From NCBI GenBank assembly GCA_937969505.1, contig CALBWA010000017.1:1-64000 (forward strand): a stretch of DNA of 64,000 nucleotides. The letters are read 5' to 3'. This stretch comes from an uncultured Erythrobacter sp. (lineage in GTDB: Bacteria > Pseudomonadota > Alphaproteobacteria > Sphingomonadales > Sphingomonadaceae). The position numbers were made by a program, and so were the translations under genes. The notes under the pieces are model-generated. The model was not told where the DNA came from. It saw only the letters and a list, made by a program, of their open reading frames with translations, and searched no databases. Positions 36,279-45,428 of this stretch are shown here, in pieces. The stretch's first letter is position 1. Each line of letters begins with the position of its first letter.

Positions 36279-36451
36279 GCAGCTGCTGCATTGGTCCGCG
36301 CGGCAGCTTCGTTGCACAGCATGTCGACATACCCTTGCGCAATGCGACGCCGCATTGCATCTGTTGTGCAAGCATCCCAAATTCGGGCACCCCAATTCCG
36401 GTCAACCTGCTAGCGTATCGGCGCAAAGCCCAATCGAGCGAGACTGTCATT

Positions 36452-36889
36452 ATGGCCAAATATCTGCATTCCATGATCCGCGTTACCGATCCGGTGGCCT
36501 CGGTAGATTTCTTCAAGCTGATCGGACTGGAGGAGGTGCGCCGCTTCGATGTAGAAGCAGGGCGGTTTACTCTCATCTTCATGGCAGCACCGGGCCAAGA
36601 GGGCATTGCCGAAGTGGAAATGACCTACAATTGGCCAGCTGAAGATGGCAGCGATCCTGAAGAATATGATGGCGGTCGCAACTTTGGCCATCTGGCTTAT
36701 CGGGTCGACAATATCTACGACACATGCCAGCGGCTGATGGATGCCGGGGTCACAATCAACCGTCCGCCGCGCGATGGGCATATGGCTTTCGTCCGATCCC
36801 CCGATGGCATTTCGATAGAACTGCTGCAGGATGGGAAGCTGGAACCAGCCGAGCCATGGTCCAGCATGGAGAACGTCGGCAGCTGGTAG
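36452..36889 (+). CDS. gloA: Lactoylglutathione lyase (glyoxalase I)
   Basis: VOC-fold metalloenzyme that detoxifies methylglyoxal with glutathione (145 residues). The four metal ligands fit GloA: His in YLHSMIRV, Glu in EVEMTYNW, His in FGHLAYRVD and Glu in ISIELLQ. The length matches the short nickel-dependent class. ATG 36452 starts the conserved domain, so longer in-frame starts are rejected. It stands alone between a porin gene and minus-strand nhaA. Confidence 0.93.
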   Translation: MAKYLHSMIRVTDPVASVDFFKLIGLEEVRRFDVEAGRFTLIFMAAPGQEGIAEVEMTYNWPAEDGSDPEEYDGGRNFGHLAYRVDNIYDTCQRLMDAGVTINRPPRDGHMAFVRSPDGISIELLQDGKLEPAEPWSSMENVGSW

Positions 36890-37054
36890 TTGCCGACTAA
36901 AGGTGCATTCGCTGAGCAAGCCGCTTGCAGCTGGCCATTCGCCTCCCAGGGCTTAGTTAGACAGCAACGCGCGCGCCTGCACCCAGGGCCTGCACCCAAG
37001 TATCAGAACACCGGTATCGGGTCACCTGCGACGATAGCTGGCCTGTAAACATCG

Positions 37055-37073
37055 CGTCAGCAGGGGGCTGACG
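37055..37073 (-). terminator. Possible terminator of nhaA
   Basis: CGTCAGC and GCTGACG form a perfect seven-base hairpin directly after the nhaA stop. No clear T tract follows on the minus strand, so it could be a simple stabilising stem. Confidence 0.35.
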
Positions 37074-38297
37074 TCAGGTATTAGCAATCTGGCTGCCCTG
37101 ATCATCGCAGTCTTCTTCGGGATGGGTCGTCGACAGTCGAAGTACGATGTAGCCCATCACTGCCGAGATTGCCGATCCGATCAGGATGCCGATTTTTGCC
37201 TCGTCAATCAGGAACTGATTGCCTTCAAACGCCAGCAGTCCAATGAACAGGCTCATGGTGAAGCCGATGCCGCAGAGGATCGAAATTCCCCATATCTCAA
37301 GCCAGCTTGCGTTCGCGGGGCGGGCTGCAAAACCAATTTTCTCCGAAATCCAGATGGTCGAGAAAATCCCGACCTGCTTGCCGACGACGAGACCGGCAGC
37401 AATTGCTACTGGCAGCGGATCAAGCAAATTCTGCAAGGTCATGCCGGTAAACGAAACACCTGCATTGGCGAAACCAAACACTGGCACAACCAGATAAGCG
37501 CTCCATGGTGCAAGGCCATGTTCCAGCCTTTCAAGCATGGAATTGCCATCCTTGCGGTGCATGGGAATTGTCAGGGCCGCAACAACGCCTGCAATGGTTG
37601 CGTGTGCGCCGGTGTTCAGAACACAGTACCAAAGCACAATTGCCAAGAGGATGTAGGGGGTAAAGGTGCTTACCTTCATCCGGTTAAGCGCCACCATCAT
37701 TGCGAAGACAACGATAGAGGCGATTAGCCAGGTGATGTAGATCTGGTCGGTGTAGAAGAAGGCAATCACCAGGACTGCCCCGATGTCATCCACGATGGCC
37801 ACGGTCAGCAAGAACAATCTCAGCGATGCCGGGACCCGGTTGCCCAGAATGCCGAGGACGCCCATGGCAAAGGCAATATCGGTTGCTGCCGGAATGGCCC
37901 AGCCACGAGCATATTCGCCGCCACCGGACACCGCCAGGAACACCAATGCAGGGGCAATCATGCCGGCGGCAGCGGCCACCATAGGCAATCTACGAGCCTT
38001 GGGGTCTGCCAGTTGGCCGCCGACCAGCTCGCGTTTCACTTCCAGACCAACGACGAAGAAAAACACCGCCATCAATCCGTCATTCACGACGTAATGCACC
38101 GAACTGAGCTTGGGATGGGGATACCAACCAAACTTGCCATTGATCAGCTGATTGTATTCATCGGCCAGAACTGAATTGGCGGCCAGCATTGCGGCTGCAG
38201 CAACAAGGATCAGCAGGATACCTGCCGATGCGTCGCCGACGAAAAGCGCTTTCACCGGGGCGAAAAGCGAGCGAGCGGGGGATTTTCTATTTGCCAT
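37074..38297 (-). CDS. nhaA: Na+/H+ antiporter NhaA
   Basis: Inner-membrane antiporter that expels sodium in exchange for protons (407 residues). Twelve hydrophobic segments are readable. The ion-binding Asp pair is in AIVDDIGAVL near residue 170, and the assembly motif AATDIAFAMGVLGIL precedes it. GLEVKREL is near residue 88. Cytoplasmic C-terminal tail ends acidic. It is transcribed away from the NfrB-like gene across a 95-base gap. Marine or saline habitats would favour it (inference). Confidence 0.96.
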   Translation of the reverse strand: MANRKSPARSLFAPVKALFVGDASAGILLILVAAAAMLAANSVLADEYNQLINGKFGWYPHPKLSSVHYVVNDGLMAVFFFVVGLEVKRELVGGQLADPKARRLPMVAAAAGMIAPALVFLAVSGGGEYARGWAIPAATDIAFAMGVLGILGNRVPASLRLFLLTVAIVDDIGAVLVIAFFYTDQIYITWLIASIVVFAMMVALNRMKVSTFTPYILLAIVLWYCVLNTGAHATIAGVVAALTIPMHRKDGNSMLERLEHGLAPWSAYLVVPVFGFANAGVSFTGMTLQNLLDPLPVAIAAGLVVGKQVGIFSTIWISEKIGFAARPANASWLEIWGISILCGIGFTMSLFIGLLAFEGNQFLIDEAKIGILIGSAISAVMGYIVLRLSTTHPEEDCDDQGSQIANT

Positions 38298-38392
38298 GAT
38301 TGGGTGCCTCTTTCCCCAAGAAACTCCTTCGTTGCAAGCAAAGAGTGAAGCCGTTAAGCTGTTTTCAGGGGGTATGGGGTCGCTTGCCTATC

Positions 38393-39844
38393 ATGGAACT
38401 GACTTTTTGGCAGTGGTTCGTGTTGTTTCAGCACGAATTGCTTTTGTTCGCGGGAATTTTCTTCCTGATCGGTGCGATTGATGATCTGGTAATGGATCTC
38501 ACTTGGCTCTGGCTGCGCTTGACTGGAAAAGTCGCGCCTCGTCGGATTGATCGTGACGAAACCGCGGCATCCGCGCTTGCCGGAGAAACGGCAGTTTTCA
38601 TTCCTGCATGGAACGAGGCCAGCGTGATCTCCGACACAATTCGGCATATGCTGCAGCGATGGCCCCAAGGAAATTTGAGGCTGTATATCGGGTGCTATTG
38701 CAATGATCCGGCGACGCTTGCGGCCGTATCGTCGGCAGTGCCTAAGGACCCCCGATTGCGCCTGGTGATCAACGAGCGTCCCGGACCAAGCACCAAGGCA
38801 GACTGCCTTAACCGGCTATATCTGGCTATGCGCGAAGATGAGCAGCGCCTTGGCCGGAAGATGCGAATGGTGGTTTTCCACGATGCAGAGGATATGGTCG
38901 ATCCAGCAGGGCTGGTCATGCTTGACCGTGCCATTGGCCCCGGACCACGCCAGGCGGACTTTGCCCAGCTTCCCGTATTGCCGCTGCCACAGCAGAACAG
39001 TCGCTGGCTAGGCAGCCATTATTGCGAAGAATTTGCCGAGGCGCATGGCAAGGCCATGGTTGTTCGCCATGCGCTTGGCGCAGCCTTGCCGGCTGCTGGC
39101 GTTGGCTGTGCGGTTGAGCGCGGGGCGCTCGAAGGTCTTGCGAACAGGAGGAATAGCGAAACGCCCTTTGCCGCGGATTCGCTGACCGAGGACTATGAAC
39201 TCGGGATGGGTGTTGCAGAGCAAGGCGGGCGGTGTGCTTTCGTACGGGCACGCACAGCGGGAGGTGATCTGATCGCCACAAGGGCCTATTTCCCCGCTCG
39301 CCTTGATCATGTCATCACCCAGAAAACGCGTTGGGTTCACGGGATTGCCTTGCAAGGCTGGGACCGCATTGGCTGGACCAATCGTCCGTTGGAAGTGTGG
39401 ATGCGGCTGCGCGACAGGCGCGGACCTTTCTCCGCCATAGTTCTCTCGGTCGGATATGTTCTGCTTGCTTTGTCCGCTTTGGGATTTGGTGCCAGCATTC
39501 TGGGATATGGCGCAGCGGTGAAACTGACCAGCTTTACCCAATTCCTGCTATGGGCCAATCTGGCGGCGCTGGTGTGGCGCGTGATCATGCGATTTGCCTT
39601 CACAACACGCGAATACGGTTCGGTTGAAGGAATGCGAGCGGTTCTGCGAATGCCGGTGGCAAATATCATCGCGATCATGTCGGGTCGTCGGGCACTCGTC
39701 GCCTATTTCAAGACCTTGCGAGGCAGTGCGATCATCTGGGACAAGACCCCGCACTTCAACCACCCAACGCAAACCGATGCGCTGGGCGAGGGTGTGGATG
39801 AGGGTAAAGTCGGCGCTGAGCTTGCTCATGGAGCGACCTCATGA
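38393..39844 (+). CDS. NfrB-like family 2 glycosyltransferase without C-terminal MshEN domain
   Basis: Inner-membrane glycosyltransferase (483 residues from ATG 38393). An N-terminal membrane segment (residues 8-32) ends in IDDLVMDLTWLWLR, as in NfrB. The GT2 domain holds VFIPAWNEASVI, GPSTKADCLN, FHDAEDMVDP, SLTEDYELG and QKTRW, covering the D,D,D and QxxRW motifs of processive synthases. Further membrane segments lie near 340-360 and 375-395, then WDKTPHF as in NfrB. E. coli NfrB is 745 residues and continues with MshEN domains that bind cyclic-di-GMP; those are missing. The stop overlaps the next gene (ATGA). Confidence 0.8.
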   Translation: MELTFWQWFVLFQHELLLFAGIFFLIGAIDDLVMDLTWLWLRLTGKVAPRRIDRDETAASALAGETAVFIPAWNEASVISDTIRHMLQRWPQGNLRLYIGCYCNDPATLAAVSSAVPKDPRLRLVINERPGPSTKADCLNRLYLAMREDEQRLGRKMRMVVFHDAEDMVDPAGLVMLDRAIGPGPRQADFAQLPVLPLPQQNSRWLGSHYCEEFAEAHGKAMVVRHALGAALPAAGVGCAVERGALEGLANRRNSETPFAADSLTEDYELGMGVAEQGGRCAFVRARTAGGDLIATRAYFPARLDHVITQKTRWVHGIALQGWDRIGWTNRPLEVWMRLRDRRGPFSAIVLSVGYVLLALSALGFGASILGYGAAVKLTSFTQFLLWANLAALVWRVIMRFAFTTREYGSVEGMRAVLRMPVANIIAIMSGRRALVAYFKTLRGSAIIWDKTPHFNHPTQTDALGEGVDEGKVGAELAHGATS

Positions 39845-40998
39845 ATGCAGCTCAGACACCTCGGCGGGGCAAGCCGCTGACCATGCTGGCATTGGTTCTG
39901 GCCGTGTGGACGGGTTCCAGAATTGTCCTGTGGGAAGCGCCCTGGCCGCAAGCGGATGCCTTGATCGATCTTGCCGCCCCCTTGCTGGCCGAAGCGGACG
40001 GCAGCGGCACCGGCCTTGCCGCGAATGATCGGAACCTGGCTCGACTGCCTCAAGCGCAAGCCGATGGAAGCCCTCTTGATCGCGTTGCTGTGGTTGCGCC
40101 GCTGCCAGTTCAATTGGCATCGGCAAATCTTGCAATCCTGGATGAACAACCTTTGCGCTGGGCGCAGTCCCAATCGATGGCGCAAGGTGGAGCGATGGGG
40201 CATCAATCCTTGTGGATGGCGGCCGTAGCCTATCTTCCAGTGCCGCAGACGCTGGAGCAAGATCTTGTGACAAGCGCGGGTCCTGACCAGCGCGCAAGAC
40301 TTGCAGATAGCACCAATAAAGAAGCTGGCCGTTGGTCGATTGATAGCTGGGCCTTCTGGCGGCAAGGTTCTGACGCGGCGATCATTGGCCAAGGGCGCGC
40401 GCCCACCTATGGCGCAAGCCAGGCAGGGGCGGTGCTGAACTATCGTCTGTCTCCGGCAAGCGCAGACACGCCGAACCGCGCACCCCGGGCGTATGTCCGG
40501 GTATATCGCGCGCTGGTTGAAAATGGTGAAACTGAAGTTGCGGCAGGCTTGTCTGCCCGGCCTATCGCGCGACTACCGATCCGTGCGCATGCGGAAATGC
40601 GCGCGACCCAGAGCGGCTTTGACAGCACTGTCTCTGCGCGGCCTTCTGCTTTCGTGACAACCGAACTTGCCCCTCAGAAATTGCCTTTGAACGCGCGCGC
40701 TGAGTTCTACGCTCAGGCTGGGTATGTATCGGGCAAAGATGCGACCGCCTTCGCCGATGGGCAGCTGCATATCCTGCGCGATGTCGCGGATTTTGACTTG
40801 GGCAGGGTGAGCGTCGGTGGAGCGGCCTGGGGCGGCGCGCAAAAGGGCGCACAGCGGATCGATCTGGGGCCAAGCATGCGGGTTGATATGATGATCGGTT
40901 CTGTGCCGGCTCGACTGTCTGTTGATTACCGTGAGCGTATGGCCGGCACTGCCGAACCCGATTCCGGTGCGGCAGTGACACTATCGACCCGGTTTTAG
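39841..40998 (+). CDS. NfrA C-terminal-like putative outer-membrane barrel protein
   Basis: A 385-residue protein. One N-terminal hydrophobic helix (residues 13-33) is followed by about 100 Ala/Pro-rich residues and then alternating strands of a probable barrel from about 150 onwards (SWAFWRQGSD, GAVLNYRLSP, AYVRVYRALVENG). The final residue is Phe in TLSTRF. The location after an NfrB-like gene and the strand pattern resemble the C-terminal region of NfrA. The long TPR part of E. coli NfrA is absent. The match is from context and pattern, not from a strict motif. Probable role: export partner of the glycosyltransferase. Confidence 0.6.
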   Translation: MNAAQTPRRGKPLTMLALVLAVWTGSRIVLWEAPWPQADALIDLAAPLLAEADGSGTGLAANDRNLARLPQAQADGSPLDRVAVVAPLPVQLASANLAILDEQPLRWAQSQSMAQGGAMGHQSLWMAAVAYLPVPQTLEQDLVTSAGPDQRARLADSTNKEAGRWSIDSWAFWRQGSDAAIIGQGRAPTYGASQAGAVLNYRLSPASADTPNRAPRAYVRVYRALVENGETEVAAGLSARPIARLPIRAHAEMRATQSGFDSTVSARPSAFVTTELAPQKLPLNARAEFYAQAGYVSGKDATAFADGQLHILRDVADFDLGRVSVGGAAWGGAQKGAQRIDLGPSMRVDMMIGSVPARLSVDYRERMAGTAEPDSGAAVTLSTRF

Positions 40999-41055
40999 CG
41001 ATGCTGCGCACACTGCGGCTTTAATCCCTCCCTCTGGTGGAGTAGGCCAGCGGGT

Positions 41056-41970
41056 ATGGACGTTTATCTGCCCATTGCGAATCTGTCGGTAAACGGCCTG
41101 CTGATCGTGGCGCTGGGTGCGCTGACGGGCGTGCTTTCGGGCTTGTTCGGTGTTGGCGGCGGGTTTTTGACCACGCCGCTTCTGATTTTTTACGGCATTC
41201 CACCGACAGTTGCAGCGGCCTCGGCATCAACCCAGGTCACCGGGGCCAGCGTTTCAGGTGTTATTGCCCATGGCAAGCGCAATGGTGTCGATTACCGTAT
41301 GGGCATGGTCATGGTCGCAGGCGGCGTGGTGGGTGCGCTGATTGGCGCGCTGTTGTTCCGCTTCCTACAAGCGATTGGCCAGATCGATGTGGTCATCAAC
41401 ATTTTGTACGTCGTCATGCTCGGAACCATTGGTACGCTGATGGCGCGCGAGGCCGTGGAGGCAATCCTTCCAAAGGTTGGCAGGGCAGCGAAGGGACCAC
41501 GCAAACGTCGCCATCACCCGCTGGTGGCAGCGCTGCCGATGCGTTGGCGGTTCTATCGCTCGGGCCTTTACATTTCGCCCCTTGCCCCCCTGCTGCTGGG
41601 CGTGATCGTTGGTATTTTGACCATGCTGATGGGGGTTGGAGGCGGCTTTATCCTGGTGCCGGCAATGCTTTATATTCTCGGGATGAGCGGTAATGTGGTG
41701 ATCGGGACATCGCTGTTCCAGATCATGTTTGTGACCATGGTCACCACGATGACCCATGCGCTGACGACAAAATCAGTAGATATCGTTCTGGCTGGCCTGC
41801 TGCTGCTTGGCTCCGTCATGGGCGCGCAGTTCGGTACCCAGATCGCGCTCAAGGCGCGGCCGGAAATTCTGCGCCTTGTTCTGGCAGCAATCGTATTGGC
41901 AGTGGCTGTGCGGATGGTTCTTGGCCTGGGTTACCAGCCTGAAGAAATTTACACTGTGGTGCCATTATGA
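41056..41970 (+). CDS. TauE/SafE-family membrane transporter
   Basis: A 304-residue polytopic protein, predicted exporter of small organic or sulfur anions. The two-fold family repeat is clear: GLFGVGGGFLTTPLL near residue 30 and LMGVGGGFILVPAML near 195. About eight membrane segments are present. Its stop overlaps the next gene by four bases, and TIGR02186 proteins are often encoded next to TauE/SafE genes in alphaproteobacteria. The transported substrate cannot be inferred. Confidence 0.88.
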   Translation: MDVYLPIANLSVNGLLIVALGALTGVLSGLFGVGGGFLTTPLLIFYGIPPTVAAASASTQVTGASVSGVIAHGKRNGVDYRMGMVMVAGGVVGALIGALLFRFLQAIGQIDVVINILYVVMLGTIGTLMAREAVEAILPKVGRAAKGPRKRRHHPLVAALPMRWRFYRSGLYISPLAPLLLGVIVGILTMLMGVGGGFILVPAMLYILGMSGNVVIGTSLFQIMFVTMVTTMTHALTTKSVDIVLAGLLLLGSVMGAQFGTQIALKARPEILRLVLAAIVLAVAVRMVLGLGYQPEEIYTVVPL

Positions 41971-42734
41971 GGCTGGGTGTCTTCAAACCGGCTCTGCTTA
42001 TTCTGGCCGCATTCATGCTGTCGGGTCAGCGGGACGCCATCCTGGTGCCCGAAGTGTCACAGAATGAAGTGCAGGTTCGCCAAGGCTTCACGGGTACCGA
42101 ACTGCTGCTGTTCGGTGCGATCCTCGATCCGGCCGGACGCAGGGCCGGGGCGCAATACGATATTGTCGTTGTGCTCAAGGGCCCGACCGAGCCGATCCGC
42201 ATGCGAGAAAAGGACCGGATTGCGCTCATCTGGATGAATGCGGAAAGCACCGATTTCCGCTCTGCACCCTCCTTCTTTGCCGTGGCTGCATCACGCCCGA
42301 TTAACACCATCGTCGATGACCGGACAGCTGCGATTTACGAGCTCGGTACGCAGTTTATCCAGCTATCCCCCACTGGCGAAATCGATCCTGAAACGCAGCA
42401 GCGGTTTGCTTCCGGACTGGTCGATCTGCGCCAGAGGCAAGGCCTCTATAAAGAGGACATGGATGGCGTACGTATAAGCGAGCAGGTGCTTTATCAGGCT
42501 CGCATCTCGCTTCCGTCGAATGTTCAGACCGGACGCTACACCGCCGAAACCTTCGCAATTACGAATGGCCAGGTCATTGCGTCGGCCATCGCTAATGTCG
42601 AAGTGCGCAAGGTGGGGCTCGAACGTTTTGTCGAGGTTGCCTCTCAGCGATCTTCTTTCCTCTACGGACTGGTTGCTGTCATTTTATCGATCAGCATGGG
42701 TTGGATTGCTGGCCGGCTTTTTGCAAAGCTCTGA
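41967..42734 (+). CDS. TIGR02186 (Alph_Pro_TM) family protein
   Basis: A 255-residue protein with an N-terminal signal or anchor (residues 6-20), a mostly beta periplasmic domain (QNEVQVRQGFTGTELLLFGA, YDIVVVLKGP) and a C-terminal membrane helix near 230-250 (LYGLVAVILSISMGWIAG). Family function is unknown and it is restricted largely to alphaproteobacteria. Coupling to the TauE/SafE gene suggests a joint role in that transport system. Confidence 0.82.
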   Translation: MRLGVFKPALLILAAFMLSGQRDAILVPEVSQNEVQVRQGFTGTELLLFGAILDPAGRRAGAQYDIVVVLKGPTEPIRMREKDRIALIWMNAESTDFRSAPSFFAVAASRPINTIVDDRTAAIYELGTQFIQLSPTGEIDPETQQRFASGLVDLRQRQGLYKEDMDGVRISEQVLYQARISLPSNVQTGRYTAETFAITNGQVIASAIANVEVRKVGLERFVEVASQRSSFLYGLVAVILSISMGWIAGRLFAKL

Positions 42735-42837
42735 TAACTCGATATTTTCAGCAGTCCTGCTATCATCGTTGACGCGATATTAACCCCCGTTGGCATAAGA
42801 GCACCATGAACCGATTTCACGGGACTTGGGGCCAATT

Positions 42838-44571
42838 ATGACCGATATGGGTAACCAGAATTTTGACACTGCTAACCAGACGGCCAACCGTGCCGAGGCA
42901 CCAGTTGGTCTGCCGGGGCAGCAGCCAGCGGCGCAAGTTGACGAAAAGCCGACATCAAGCGACGAGAATGACAATGCGCGCCTGCCTATAGGCGTTGTTC
43001 TGGAGATTGCCGGTTCGGGTTCCGAGGTTGCCCTTGATCTGGAGAGGCTCAATGACTGTATGGCTGATGCGGACCCATCAGTTGGTCTTGCCGGCCAGGT
43101 GGGTAGCCAGATCAAGATTCGCGTCGGCGACAACTGGCTTCTCGCCAGCGTTCGCAACCAGCGCAAAGATCGCCGTGCGAACGGCGGCATCCTTGCCAAT
43201 ATTGATTTTCTGGGCGAGGGCCGTGAGGAAAAACTGACCGGCCGCATCCATGGTTTCCGCCGCGGTGTTACGCGCTATCCGGTACCCGGCGCCTTGATCT
43301 ATCCTGCTACCACTGCTGACCTGAAACAGATTTATGCCAGCGATGGCCGCGCCAATGTCGAAATCGGTACGGTCTATCCGACCAGCGATATTCGAGCCGG
43401 CATGTATATCGATGCAATGCTGGGCAAGCACTTTGCCCTGCTCGGTTCGACCGGTACCGGTAAATCGACGAGCGCCGCGCTGATCCTGCACCGCATCTGC
43501 CAGGCAGCACCGCAAGGTCACATCGTCATGGTCGATCCGCACGGCGAATATTCGGCTGCCTTCCGCCAGACTGGCCTGATCCTTGATGTTTCCAACCTGC
43601 AGATGCCGTACTGGCTGATGAATTTCGAAGAGCATTGCGAAGTCCTGCTGACTTCCAGCGGGAACGAACGTCAGGTCGATTCCGATATTCTGGCCAAATG
43701 TCTGCTGCACGCCCGCAGCAAGAACCGTTTGGCCGAAGGCATGGGCAAGATCACGGTGGACTCGCCCATCCCCTATTTGCTGTCCGACCTGTCGAACAAG
43801 ATCCAGGACGAGATGGGCAAGCTCGACAAATCGACCACGTCTGCTCCTTATATGCGGATCAAGAACAAGCTTGAGGAACTGAAGGCTGATCCCCGTTATC
43901 AGTTCATGTTCTCGGGCATGTTGGTGGGGGATACCATGGCCGACTTTATCTCCAAGGTCTTCCGCATGCCAGGTGATGGCAAGCCGATCTCTATCATCGA
44001 TGTTTCCGGCGTGCCCTCTGACATTACCAGCACCGTGGTGGCTGTGCTCAGTCGTCTTGTATTCGACTTTGCAATTTGGGGTCGCGACGACAAGACGCGG
44101 CCAATCCTGCTGGTCTGCGAGGAAGCCCACCGTTATGTGCCAAACAGCGCCAATGAAGACGGCTCTTCGGTTGGCCGCATTCTATCACGGATTGCCAAGG
44201 AAGGCCGTAAATACGGTATTTCGCTGGGATTGATCACCCAGCGTCCATCGGACTTGGCCGAAGGCGTCTTGTCGCAATGCGGTACGATCATTTCAATGCG
44301 TTTGAACAACGACCGTGACCAGGAATTTGTTCGCGCGGCCATGCCCGAAGGCGCGCGCGGTTTCCTTGATTCAATCCCTGCGCTGCGCAATCGCGAATGC
44401 ATCATTTGCGGAGAGGGTGTCGCTATTCCGATCCGCGTGTCGTTCGATAATCTGGAAGAGAACAAACGGCCTGCCTCGGAAGATCCGAGCTTTGTTGACC
44501 TGTGGTCATCAAGCGGCGGCGAGGAAGAGACCGTGCAACGCGTGGTTCAGCGCTGGCGGAGCCAGGGTTAG
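42838..44571 (+). CDS. HerA-like / DUF87 P-loop ATPase
   Basis: A 577-residue ATPase of the HerA-FtsK group. Residues 1-50 are low-complexity (Gln/Asn-rich). A HAS-barrel-like beta domain follows (about 50-175), and then the P-loop GSTGTGKST near residue 205. DPHGEYSAAF near 235, CEEAHRY as Walker B near 430 and TQRPSDLAEGVLSQC are HerA signatures. No NurA nuclease gene is adjacent, so it is a stand-alone member. ATG 42838 is preferred over the upstream TTG at 42826. A weak terminator lies at 44584. Confidence 0.82.
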   Translation: MTDMGNQNFDTANQTANRAEAPVGLPGQQPAAQVDEKPTSSDENDNARLPIGVVLEIAGSGSEVALDLERLNDCMADADPSVGLAGQVGSQIKIRVGDNWLLASVRNQRKDRRANGGILANIDFLGEGREEKLTGRIHGFRRGVTRYPVPGALIYPATTADLKQIYASDGRANVEIGTVYPTSDIRAGMYIDAMLGKHFALLGSTGTGKSTSAALILHRICQAAPQGHIVMVDPHGEYSAAFRQTGLILDVSNLQMPYWLMNFEEHCEVLLTSSGNERQVDSDILAKCLLHARSKNRLAEGMGKITVDSPIPYLLSDLSNKIQDEMGKLDKSTTSAPYMRIKNKLEELKADPRYQFMFSGMLVGDTMADFISKVFRMPGDGKPISIIDVSGVPSDITSTVVAVLSRLVFDFAIWGRDDKTRPILLVCEEAHRYVPNSANEDGSSVGRILSRIAKEGRKYGISLGLITQRPSDLAEGVLSQCGTIISMRLNNDRDQEFVRAAMPEGARGFLDSIPALRNRECIICGEGVAIPIRVSFDNLEENKRPASEDPSFVDLWSSSGGEEETVQRVVQRWRSQG

Positions 44572-44583
44572 GTTTGCCGGTTT

Positions 44584-44605
44584 CCGCAGCCCATCCGGGT
44601 TGCGG
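44584..44605 (+). terminator. Possible terminator of the HerA-like gene
   Basis: CCGCAGCCC and GGGTTGCGG pair over nine positions with one G-T around an ATCC loop. Only GTTTC follows, so the T tract is weak. Confidence 0.4.
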
Positions 44606-44692
44606 GTTTCTCGCTCGTACGGCCTGACCTCCGCATCGCTGCGAATAGCCAGTTGGCCCTGCGGTGCTGGGCACCGGATCGCCACTTCTTTC

Positions 44693-45427
44693 TCACGTTC
44701 CGCGTGTGTCACCATACAGGTGGATATGCAGCCGGTCGCTCATGCGGAAACCGTGTTCCAGACATAGATCACTCAGCCATTCTTCGCGGGCCCGCAGCGT
44801 CTGGCTGTCAGTTCCTTCGGGCATGAGAAAGACATGGCCAGGCTTGAACCGCCACTTGGCGTTGAGGGCAAGCACCTCGTCCACGTCATCTGGCTGGGCG
44901 ATCACGAATTTGAAGAAAGCGCGCGGGTCGCTGGCATAGCCATCCAGCCGCTCGGGCAACAGAGCCAGTCCGGCGGGATTTCCGCTATGTGCCAGCTTCG
45001 GGCTGACATTGTATTGATCGACCCTGATGTCGAGCCGCGCAGGGGCTTTGACTGTGCCATTGGTTTCAATCTCGACACTGATATCCGGCAAATGGACCAG
45101 CATTTCGGCCAGCGCGCCGGCTTGCAGCAAGGGTTCGCCGCCGGTGATCACCAAGCGTTTCTGGCCGAGCGCGGCGATGCGTGCCGCGGCATCTTCGGGA
45201 TCAAGCGCGACCTGATTGGCCTTGCGATCATAAGTCACATCATCGCGATGCTCATGCGTGTCATCGAACCGCCAGGTATAGGCCGTGTCGCACCATGTGC
45301 AGGCAAGGTTGCAGCGCGAAAGCCGCACAAATGCAACAGGCACGCCAGCGCTTGGCCCTTCGCCCTGCAGGCTGGCGAAAATTTCCGGCCCGCCAGCATC
45401 GTCAGTGGCAAGGACTAGCTGAGCCAC
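44693..45427 (-). CDS. queE: 7-carboxy-7-deazaguanine synthase
   Basis: Radical-SAM enzyme of queuosine synthesis that contracts 6-carboxytetrahydropterin to CDG. The radical cluster motif is CNLACTWC (C-x3-C-x2-C) near residue 40, followed by ITGGEPLLQ. GTG 45427 starts directly after the valS stop (TAATGTG), giving 244 residues; an in-frame TTG inside valS is less likely. No other queuosine genes are nearby. The position suggests co-transcription with valS. Confidence 0.93.
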   Translation of the reverse strand: MAQLVLATDDAGGPEIFASLQGEGPSAGVPVAFVRLSRCNLACTWCDTAYTWRFDDTHEHRDDVTYDRKANQVALDPEDAAARIAALGQKRLVITGGEPLLQAGALAEMLVHLPDISVEIETNGTVKAPARLDIRVDQYNVSPKLAHSGNPAGLALLPERLDGYASDPRAFFKFVIAQPDDVDEVLALNAKWRFKPGHVFLMPEGTDSQTLRAREEWLSDLCLEHGFRMSDRLHIHLYGDTRGT

Positions 45428-45428
45428 A

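Noticed and set aside
36975..37000. Direct repeat CCTGCACCCA near the gloA-nhaA gap
   Set aside because: Only two copies of ten bases, next to each other; too short to suggest a mobile or regulatory element.
39841..40998. Cellulose or BcsC-type secretion gene assignment
   Set aside because: No bcs genes or TPR repeats are present; the partner glycosyltransferase has NfrB rather than BcsA motifs and no PilZ domain.
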